Shown here: piece by piece, positions 10,187 to 19,000 of the stretch
How positions within the stretch are numbered: position 1 is the first letter of the stretch
Layout of the letters: the number at the start of each line of letters is the position of its first letter
Origin: Novosphingobium album (ex Liu et al. 2023)
GTDB taxonomy: Bacteria; Pseudomonadota; Alphaproteobacteria; Sphingomonadales; Sphingomonadaceae
Reading direction: 5' to 3'
DNA length: 64,000 nucleotides
NCBI RefSeq assembly: GCF_029076845.1
Contig: NZ_JARESE010000001.1
Location: 124,001 to 188,000 of the forward strand
The notes under the pieces: generated by a model
Seen by the model: only the letters and a program-made list of their open reading frames with translations
What the model was told of the DNA's origin: nothing
The model's database searches: none
Position numbers and translations under genes: made by a program

Positions 10187-10699
10187 ATGAAGAAAATGCG
10201 GGCGTTGCGCACCGCGCTCAGAGCTGGCGCATTCGCGGCATTGCTAGCCGGCTGCAGCCACCACGGCTCTGTCCGGGTCGCCGGTTTCGTAAGGCCCGTC
10301 CCCGGTGCGATTACGTGCAGCATCATCGGCTCCGGCCTGCCGGATGCCGATCCGCAGTTCACCCCCAGCCTTGCTGGAATCGTCCTGCCTGAATGCAATT
10401 TCGGCAAGACCGACACACCGCCACAGGTCGTGGTGCAGATCGCCCTGGCCGAGCACGATGCGCGCACCGTGGCGGTTCCGCCGGCGCCCGAAACCACATC
10501 CTCACCACCGACGACCAGACCGCGAAAGGGGGTTGAATATGTACTTCAGGTCAAGGCGGAGGAGGCCAGCGGGAACGAAGTTCTGGCCCAGGCCAGCGCG
10601 CGCAAAACCGTGCGAAAGGCGCTGAACGAGGCCCAAAGCCACGCGCTCTACACGGCGCTTGCCCAGTCGATCGCAACGGTACGGCCTGCCGCACCCTGA
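10187..10699 (+). CDS. Putative lipoprotein, unknown function
   Basis: A 170-residue protein. From the ATG at 10187 it has a lipoprotein signal peptide (basic start, hydrophobic segment, lipobox L-L-A-G-C at about residues 16-20), so it should be lipid-anchored. The frame is open far upstream, but only this start gives a proper signal; an ATG at 10160 is a second possibility. The mature part contains a short Pro/Thr-rich linker and an alternating C-terminal region with no domain I recognise. It stands alone, convergent with the gene at 10705. Confidence 0.65.
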   Translation: MKKMRALRTALRAGAFAALLAGCSHHGSVRVAGFVRPVPGAITCSIIGSGLPDADPQFTPSLAGIVLPECNFGKTDTPPQVVVQIALAEHDARTVAVPPAPETTSSPPTTRPRKGVEYVLQVKAEEASGNEVLAQASARKTVRKALNEAQSHALYTALAQSIATVRPAAP

Positions 10700-10704
10700 A
10701 GCAG

Positions 10705-11082
10705 TTAACTCCAGCAAAAGCTCTGTTTCACAAGAAGAGCCATTACAAGCAGGATAGTAAGCTGAATTCCGGCAATAACTTTCATATACAGACGCATTGA
10801 CTTAACATTTGCGGCGAAAGCAGCGTGATATAGAGCCACATCATTGCGGAAGAGCATCATTCCGCAATTAAAGATTTCCGAATCCTTAGCCTGCTTCACG
10901 GCAAAGTCCGCAAGACGCAGGTCCAGAGATGCGCGAAGCTGGCGCATCTGCTCAAGGTATGACACTTCGATCCGCGTTCCCTTTTGGTGGAGAAGCAGTT
11001 CCTGGACTATACGTTCGGCCCTTTCGGGATCGCCGCCGGCCGCCGCGAGAAAATCTCCCAGCCCGCGATAATCGATCAACAA
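10705..11082 (-). CDS. Hypothetical protein with C-terminal membrane anchor
   Basis: A 125-residue frame starting at TTG (11082; a second TTG is the next codon) with AAGGA about six bases upstream. The first 95 residues are predicted helical and charged (Q-M-R-Q-L-R-A-S-L-D-L-R-L-A-D-F). A single hydrophobic segment at about 100-118 suggests a tail-anchored cytoplasmic protein. I do not recognise the family. It lies downstream of the CHAP amidase gene in the same direction and may be co-transcribed. Codon use is less GC-biased than in neighbours. Confidence 0.5.
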   Translation of the reverse strand: MLIDYRGLGDFLAAAGGDPERAERIVQELLLHQKGTRIEVSYLEQMRQLRASLDLRLADFAVKQAKDSEIFNCGMMLFRNDVALYHAAFAANVKSMRLYMKVIAGIQLTILLVMALLVKQSFCWS

Positions 11083-11164
11083 CCCTTGGTCCTTTCACCC
11101 TCGAAGCCGAATTTCTCGCCGAAATTACGGCTATATTCGCGACCGGATGGACAACGACGATTGA

Positions 11165-11773
11165 TCAATTATCGTTGTTCCCGCGAATGACTTTTCGATC
11201 CGCGCCTTCCTCCCGTTCGAACTTCGCGATGATTTCGCCAATCGGGTCCGGCCGGCGCATCGCATCGGCGTGAGGCAGCTTGGCCGGCCGCCTGGGATAG
11301 ATAAATCCGGATACCGGCCAATCGGTGTTGCCAAGGCCTTGAAGCGGCGCATACCACACGCGCACCGTGCTCCAGTCGTTCCGCCGCGACACATCCAGCA
11401 CGACGACATCGTTTTCGATCTGCCCCCTCATGCCGTTGATCGGTGACCAGTTGGCATGCCGGACCAGCACGGTTCGCTGATCGACAATCCGGCTCACGAC
11501 CGCAACATGCCCCAGGTTCATGTTCCGATAGGGTTCGAACGCCATGACGGCGCCCACGCGCGGATTCGTCCCGCGTTCATACCGGCTCTGCGCCTGTTCC
11601 CACCAGGTCCAGGCATCGCCATGGATCTGGATTCCCGATGTCGCTCGCGCATAGGGCACGCACTGGAGATATTGACCTGAACCGGCGAAAGCGATCCGGG
11701 CCTGGCCGAACACGGCGATCAGCAACGCGCCTGCCATCGCGGCCGTTTCACCGCGAGAGCGCCCCCTGCTCAT
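11165..11773 (-). CDS. Exported CHAP-domain peptidoglycan amidase/endopeptidase
   Basis: A 202-residue secreted protein starting at the ATG at 11773; the frame is open further but without protein-like features. A signal peptide covers about residues 1-30, cleaving near A-F-A-G. The CHAP domain follows: catalytic Cys in Q-C-V-P-Y-A-R, then G-D-A-W-T-W-W and V-G-A-V-M-A-F, catalytic His in G-H-V-A-V-V, and an H-A-N-W / N-D-W-S pair characteristic of the alphaproteobacterial subgroup. It should cleave peptide cross-bridges or the amide of the cell wall. It has no cell-wall-binding repeat. Its closeness to the large adhesin region may be incidental. Confidence 0.85.
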   Translation of the reverse strand: MSRGRSRGETAAMAGALLIAVFGQARIAFAGSGQYLQCVPYARATSGIQIHGDAWTWWEQAQSRYERGTNPRVGAVMAFEPYRNMNLGHVAVVSRIVDQRTVLVRHANWSPINGMRGQIENDVVVLDVSRRNDWSTVRVWYAPLQGLGNTDWPVSGFIYPRRPAKLPHADAMRRPDPIGEIIAKFEREEGADRKVIRGNNDN

Positions 11774-12065
11774 AAGCAAAACCCCAAATTCGTTGCGCTG
11801 ACAATAATAACTGAAAGGGAAATTGCGGAGGCGTCGGATCGTGCGGACCATATCCGAGAGGCTGTTTGCGGCCTCAATGCGAAGCAAGGGGCCGGGCCGC
11901 ACGGGGGAACGCTGAAAACGGCGGCCCGGCCAGTTGACACCATCGGATCGACAAGCCCACTGGGCAGTGGCCTGTGACCGACGCCCTCGACACCCGTTGT
12001 CGCTTCTTGAAATTGGCACGGAATGTCTTCGCGAGAGATCGTCATCAAGATTGCGGTACTTTCAG

Positions 12066-12485
12066 CTATTCAAGAAAATATCCACAAAGACGCCAGACCT
12101 TGTCTGTGTCGAGCACGAAGGAGACTTGCTCTTTCAGCACCGTATTTGTGGCATTAACCCAGACCAGCGATACCGTGACGTATTCGCCCATCGGCAAGTT
12201 CCTGCCTGGCTCAGTCACGCGGACATGGGAAACATTGCTCCAGTCCATGGCACGCACGGCGCCAAAGGCGGTCCGCTTGGCAAGGGCCTTGGCGAAAGCG
12301 TCGCGCGTCACCGAGCGTTTCAGGATCGGCGATGCGCCTTCCCAGAGTTGCGCTCCTCCGCCCTGCCCCGCGCTCTGCGATGTCGCGACCGCGGCATTGA
12401 GGAAATGGGACACGTCCCGCGCGCCGTCCTGGGCGGTAGCGGGAACCGCGAAGAGAAGGCACAGAAAGGCCAATAGATAACGCAT
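12066..12485 (-). CDS. DUF4019 domain protein, exported
   Basis: A 139-residue protein from the ATG at 12485, preceded by AAGGGA. Residues 1-19 are a signal peptide (hydrophobic core, cleavage at A-T-A-Q). The mature part matches the DUF4019 pattern: an N-terminal helix, then a Q-L-W-E-G-A-S-P-I-L-K-R motif, a K-A-L-A-K-R-T-A-F-G segment and a conserved W-R-L-C-G-Y near the C-terminus. The domain has no proven function. It is third in the leftward unit after the YadA-type adhesin and the BamE-like protein (41 bases after the latter), so a role in envelope placement or maturation of the adhesin is possible but unproven. Confidence 0.8.
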   Translation of the reverse strand: MRYLLAFLCLLFAVPATAQDGARDVSHFLNAAVATSQSAGQGGGAQLWEGASPILKRSVTRDAFAKALAKRTAFGAVRAMDWSNVSHVRVTEPGRNLPMGEYVTVSLVWVNATNTVLKEQVSFVLDTDKVWRLCGYFLE

Positions 12486-12526
12486 CTGGGAAATCCCTTG
12501 CTGGAACACGCTGGTCATTCGCACGA

Positions 12527-12991
12527 TCAGTGCTCTTCGACCGCAGAGGCCGCCGTCACGGCCTTGGCAGGCGCCCTGAAAGTGCTCGCCAGCAGATCGG
12601 CGCAGGACTGATCGTGGAAATAGGCCGCCTCGACGCGTGCCTTGGCATCGAACCGGATCTGGTACTGGCACGAGCGATGGTCGTTGCCCGAACCCGTGTA
12701 GAAGTTGAGGATGTAGTTCCACCGGCGAACACCGAACAGTCCCTCATGAAAGTGAGGAACGTCCAGCAGGGTATAGACCTGCTGCTTAGTCAGGCCGGCA
12801 ACGACCATCGCCACATTGCGAGGCGGGACGAAAGCGCCGGCCTTGCGCGTCGCATGGGTCGGATCGGGAAACACCGCCGCCGAATCCGTGCCGGGAAGAG
12901 ATTCCGGCAGACCCATGGGCGTCTCTGCCTGAACGGCGGCCGGCAAAGCGCCCGCGACAACCAGGGCAACGAGTGATTTACGAACTATCAT
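12527..12991 (-). CDS. BamE/SmpA-OmlA-like periplasmic protein paired with the adhesin
   Basis: A 154-residue protein from the ATG at 12991. Residues 1-22 are a signal peptide cleaved at V-Q-A-E, with no lipobox Cys. The domain at about 55-135 has the SmpA/OmlA pattern: G-L-T-K-Q-Q-V-Y-T-L-L-D-V-P-H-F, R-R-W-N-Y-I-L-N-F and C-Q-Y-Q-I-R-F-D. It follows the trimeric adhesin stop by 68 bases on the same strand. In other bacteria, adhesin partners such as TpgA fuse this domain to an OmpA-type peptidoglycan-binding domain and stabilise the trimer in the outer membrane; here the OmpA part is absent. The role as adhesin partner is inferred from that precedent and position. Confidence 0.75.
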   Translation of the reverse strand: MIVRKSLVALVVAGALPAAVQAETPMGLPESLPGTDSAAVFPDPTHATRKAGAFVPPRNVAMVVAGLTKQQVYTLLDVPHFHEGLFGVRRWNYILNFYTGSGNDHRSCQYQIRFDAKARVEAAYFHDQSCADLLASTFRAPAKAVTAASAVEEH

Positions 12992-13059
12992 CAGAAATCC
13001 TTTCACGGGATGAAGTGCTGACAACCAGGAGGCGCGGCTCGCCTCCCGAGCAGGCCGAG

Positions 13060-16000
13060 TCAGAACTGGAAGCCCATCCCGACCGCACCGCCGCCCTGGC
13101 CTCGCGTGTTGTAGGTGCCCGTGGCCTTGATGATCACACGGCCATTGTCCGATGCCTTCGACAGCCCGAAGGCTACCGCCTGCTCTCCCTGCCAGGTCGA
13201 GACACCCACGCCGGCGATCCCCATTCCGGGTTCGAAGGCCTGCGGTACCTGCGACATCGCCATGGCCGAGGCGGTTCCCCCGTTCGCATCCCTGCGGAAG
13301 CGCGACAGATCGAATCGGACACCGGCGATGGCATCGTCGGTATAGTCGTTCGCCTGATCCAGCACCGTGGCAAGCTGGCTGACGTTGACGGCGTCGGTGG
13401 GCGCGGTCCCCGCCGCGACATTCACGATCTTGTTTCCACCCATGTCGAGCGTGTCGCCGGGCGCCAGCGAGATCCCGCCCGAGTTGATCGTCGGGCCTCC
13501 AGCCACGCTGACGCTGTTGACCTTGATGTCGGGATTGAGGGCGACCTGCACGTTGCTCCCATCCTGATGGACGACGACGTTGTCGCCCGCGATGATCGCG
13601 GCCGTGGCGCCGGGCGCGACATTGGCCACGCTCGTGCCGGTGGCCACGCCCGTACCCACGGCGCCCGTGGTGACGTTCCACCCCTGCCCCGCGAACTGGA
13701 TCGCCGCCTCGACATTGGTGTAGGTGGTGCCACCGACCGAGATCGAGGTGTTGATGGTGTTGGTCGTCGGGTTGTAGCTGGACGACGGGCTGAGCGCATC
13801 GGCCACGCTGTTGCCCAGGGCGACGAGCTGGCTGCCATTGACCGCGTCCTTGCTCGTCTCCGAAAGCGTTGCCGCCGTCACGCCCGTGATCTTCCCGGTC
13901 GCGCCGTCGTTGATGACGACGTTGCCGAACTTCGGGCTGTCGGCAATCTGGACGGTCACCGTGCCTGTCGCGGCATCGGTGACGGTTTTCATATTGCCGG
14001 CGGAATAGGTGCCGGCCGTGGTGGCGCCGCCCCGGATGGCAAGCACCTCGCCGTTGTAACGGGTCACCGTGCCCCCTTCGTTGCCCGAGAAACCGAGGTG
14101 AACATTGTCCACCGCGTCGTTGAGCTGGCCGAGATTCACCGCCTGGTCGTTCTGCGTGGCATTCGCGACATTGTTGATCGTGTTGCCACCGACGTTGATC
14201 GTGGTTCCCCCAGCGATCGTCACGTTATTGTTTGTCACGTTCAGCGTATTGGCGATGTTCGCGCCTTCATTGACCGTGATGGTATCGACCGTGATGTCCT
14301 TGGCGAGATTGAACGTCACATCGTTGCTGCTCGACGACTTCGATACGACGATGTTGCCATCCGAGTTGCGCAGGTCCACCGAACCACCGGGCCCAACGTT
14401 GCTGGAATTTGCCCCCTGCGCGCTGATGTTCCACCCGGCGCTGGCGACCTGCTGTACCTGATAGAGTTGGCTGCCGTTCACCGCGTCGGTGCTGGTGGCG
14501 TTCACCGCGCCGGCGGCGACATTCGTGATCACGGTATTGGCGGCATTGATCCCCGTGGTGGTGACGCTCGGCCCGCCCGCGATTGTCAGCCCGTTGGTGT
14601 TGACCGTCGTGTTTCCGGTGGTCAGGCTGTTCGAGATGAGGTCGGGATTGGTCGCGATCGTCAGGCCGATCCCGTTCTGGGTGATCGAGATGTTGTTGCC
14701 CGCCGTGATCGTCTGCGTCGCTCCGGGCGCCACGTTCGCTACCGACGTCCCTGAAACGGTGCCGGTGCCCGTAGCCGCCGTGGTCACGTTCCACCCCGCC
14801 CCGGCAACCGCCTCGACCGCCTTGAGCTGGGCGACGTTCACCGCGTCGCTATCGGCCGTGCCGGCCGCGACGCCGGTGATCTGGCGGAACTGGCCATTCG
14901 CCGCATCGCCGACCGAGACCGCCGCCAGCGTGCTGGTCGTATCGGTGACGGCCTGGGCCTGAGCGGCGTTAGCCCCGGTCGGAACATAGCCCGCCACGCC
15001 CGCCGCCGTATCCGCCACCGAGCCCGAGCCCAGCGCGACGCCGCCGGCGAGGCTCGCTGTCGAATTCGCGCCGATCGCGACGGCATCGTCAACGGTTGCG
15101 CTCGAATGGGCGCCAAGCGCCAGGCTGTTGGTACCCGCTGCGTCGGCATAGGCACCCAGCGCGGTGCTGTTCTCCTGCGCCGCCGAGCTGCCGGAACCGA
15201 TGGCAACCGAATCCACTCCGTTGGCGCCGCCGTTGACGCCATCGGTCCAGCCGATACCGATCGCGCCCTGCGCCGTTGCCATGGCGTTGTTGCCGATCGC
15301 CGTTGCGTGCTCGGCGCTGGCGTTCGCCGTTGTGCCCAGAGCCAGCGAGTTTGTGCCCGAGGCCGACGAATTCTGGCCCATAGCCGTCGCGTGATCGCCG
15401 CTCGCCGTGGTGTTAACGCCCGCCGCCAGCGCGCCGGAGCCCGTCGCGCCGTCATTCGCGTAATTGCCTTGCGCCGCGCCGCCATCGTTGACGCTGTAGT
15501 AATGCGTCTGGCTCGCCGCCACGGCGCTCTGGAGCTGGCTGACGTTCACCGCGTCGGTGGCGTTCACGCCGGCGGCGACATTGGTGATCGTGTTGCCACC
15601 GTTATCGAGGCCGGTGTTGGCGAGCGCCACGGTGCCGTTCGGCCCGCCCGCGATCGCCACGCCGGTGTTGTTGACCGTGGTATTCCCCGTGGTCAGGCTG
15701 TTCGAGATGAGGTCAGGATTGGTGGCGATCGTCAGGCCGGTACCATTCTGGGTGATCGAGATGTTGTTGCCCGCCGTGATCGTCTGCGTCGCTCCGGGCG
15801 ACACGTTCGCCACCGACGTGCCCGTTACCGTACCGGTGCCCGTCGCCGCCGTGGTCACGTTCCACCCTGCCCCGGCTGTCGCCTGAACGGCTTGCAGCTG
15901 GCTGACGTTCACGGCGTCGGTCGCGTTCACGCCCGCCGCAACGTTGGTGATCGTGTTGCCGCCGTTATCGAGGCCGGTGTTGGCGAGCGCCACAGTGCCG

Positions 16001-19000
16001 TTCGGCCCGCCCGCGATCGCCACGCCGGCGTTGTTGACCGTGGTATTGCCGGTGGTCAGGCTGTTCGAGATCAGATCGGGATTGGTCGCGATCGTCAGGC
16101 CGGTGCCGTTCTGGGCGATCGAGATGTTGTTGCCCGCCGTAATCGTCTGCGTCGCCCCCGGCGCTACATTCGCCACCGACGTGCCCGATACCGTGCCGGT
16201 GCCCGACGCCCCCGTCGTCACGTTGAATCCCGCGCCAGCAACCGCCTGGACGGCGTTGAGCTGGGCGACGTTGACCGCGTCGCTATCCGCGGTGCCGGCC
16301 GCGACACCAGTGATCTGGCGGAACTGGCCGTTCGCCGCATTGCCAACCGAGACCGCGCCCAGCGTGCTGGTGGTGGCCGCGATCGCTGCCGCCTGCGCGG
16401 CGTTGGCCCCCGTGGGCACATAGCCCGAGATCCCGGCCGCCGTGTTGGCAACGGAATTCGAACCCAGCGCAACCCCGTTGTCCACGGTAGCCGAACTGAA
16501 GAGACCGTTGGCGATGCTGCCGTAACCGGACGCCGAGGTGCCGGTGCCCAGCGCAACCGCGTAGTCGCCCGATGCATTGGCGATAGCGCCCAGCGCAGTG
16601 GCGGAATAACCGGAAGCATAGGCGGTGGAGCCGAACGCGGAACTTGAGACGCCCGAGGCGCTGCTGCCTGCGCCGACCGCGACGCCATAGTCACCCGAAG
16701 CGGTAGTAAGATTGCCGATCGCAACGGTTCCCTGGGCGGACGCAGCGGCACTGCTGCCCACGGCGAGGCTCTCGTTCCCCGTCGCGGCGCTCCCGAAGCC
16801 GACCGCGATATCATTGCTGTCGGTGGCGACGGCACCGATGCCGGCGGCGAGGGAGCCTAAGCCGGTCGCGCCATCGTTGTTGTAGTTGCCGCCCGCCGTG
16901 CCGCCGTCGTTGACGCTGTAGTAATGCGACTGGCCGGCCGCCGCGTCGGCGGCCACTGCCTGAAGCTGTGCCACGTTGACCGCGTCGCTATCGGCCGTGC
17001 CCGCCGCGACGCCCGTGATCTGGCGGAACTGGCCGTTCGCCGCGTCACCCACCGAAACCGCCGCCAGCGTGCTGGTGGTGGCGTTGATCGCGGCGGTCTG
17101 CGCTCCGCTCGCGCCGGTGGGCACGTAGCCCGCCACGCCCGCAGCCGTACTCGCGACCGAGCCCGAACCGAGCGCGATCGAGCCCGCGACGTTCGCCTGT
17201 GCTGAACCAATCGCCACGGCATCTACTGCATTCGCAGCCGTGCTCGCGCCATAGCCGATTGCAACGGCACGATCGGCACCGATGCCCGGTGTGGAGAATG
17301 TCCCGATGCTGATCTGGCCGTTACCCGCACCACCTGAGCCTGCGGCCAAGCCGATGGAAATATTCTCTTCACCGGAGTTGTTCTGACCGGCGAAGACACC
17401 CAGCGCAGTGTTGTTCTTCCCGCTCGCACCCTGGCCCGCGCCACGCCCAACGGACACGTTGTTGCCGGATGCCGCTTCGGAACCGGCACCAAGCGCGACG
17501 CCATAGATGCCGGCGGCGGTGCTGTTGACGCCGGCGGCCAGACTGTCGAGGCCCGTCGCGCCATCGTTGTTGTAGTTGGCCTGCTGCGTGCCGCCGTCAT
17601 TGACGCTGTAGTAATGCGTCGTCGCCGCGTCCCGCGCGGCCTGAAGCTGCGCGACGTTCACCGCGTCGCTGGCGGCAGTGCCGGCCGCGACGCCAGTAAT
17701 CTGGCGGAACTGGCCGTTCGCCGCGTCACCCACCGAAACCGCCGCCAGCGTGCTGGTGGTGGCGTTGATCGCCGCCGCCCGGGTTGCGTTGGTCCCGGCC
17801 GGAACATAGCCCGCGACCCCTGCGGCCGTGCCGGCGATCGAGCCCGAGCCCAGGGCGACGCCCTCGCTCTGCGTCACCACCGCGCCATTGCCCAGCGCCG
17901 TCCCCTTGGTGATGGCCGTCGCCACGCTGAGCGGGGTGCCGCCCGCATCGGCATTGTCGCCGAAGGCCGCGCCGCCACCGCCCGCCTTGGAACCGGCACC
18001 CATGGCCACCGAACCCGTGGCCAATGCATCCCGGCCAATGGCGATGGCATCAACCCCGGTCGCTGCCGCATTGGTGCCCAGCGCCAGCGCATCCTCGGCA
18101 GTCGCTTCACTGTTGGCACCGATGGCGATCGTCCGGTCAGCCGCGACATAGGCGCGGTTACCCAACGCTACGGTGTCGTTCAGCGCGACATGGACAGGGT
18201 CGGCGCTGCCGACTGGATTGCCATCGTGATCGGTGACGACGCCGGAAGCTGGATCAATAGAGAAGCCGGTGCCCGCCGACGTGCCGATTGCAATGTTGTC
18301 GCTGCCTTCGGTGGCGATACCGGCCGACTCACCGGAGATGTAGTTGCGATTGCCCACGGCTGCCAGTCCGGCGAACCGTCCGATGGCGGCGTTGCCGTCG
18401 CCAGTCATCGCGCCGCCCGCAAGATAGCCCAGCGCGAAATTGCCATCGCCTTGAACCCCGACGCCCGCGCCATAGCCGACGGCCGCGTTGCCGTCGCCGT
18501 TCACCAGGCCACCTGCCGAGGAGCCCAACGCCACATTCTGGCTGCCTTGCGCATCGGCGGCGGCGTTGAAGCCGACATAGGTGTTGAGCCCACCGGTCGA
18601 ACGGATGCCTGCGGCTGTGCCCAGGTATGTGCCAGACATGCCGCCGGTAACATTGGCGCCCGCGTAAGCTCCGACAGCGGTGTCGTTGACCCCAGCGGCA
18701 CTGGCGCCCACGCCGGCCGCCATACTGTCAATGCCCGTGGCACCATCGTTGGCGTAATTGGCCCGCTGCGTGCCCGCGTCATTGACGCTGTAGTAGTGGG
18801 TCGTCGCCGCGTCCTGCGCGGCCTGAAGCTGAGCGACGTTCACTGCATCGGTGGCGGCGGTGCCCGCCGCGACATTGGTGATCTGGCGGTATTGATCGAC
18901 ATCGCCCACGCTCACCGCGCCAAGAGAACTGGTAGTGGCGGCGACCGCAGCGGCATGGGCCACGCTAGCGCCCGTGGGAACATAGCCGCCCACGCCGGGG

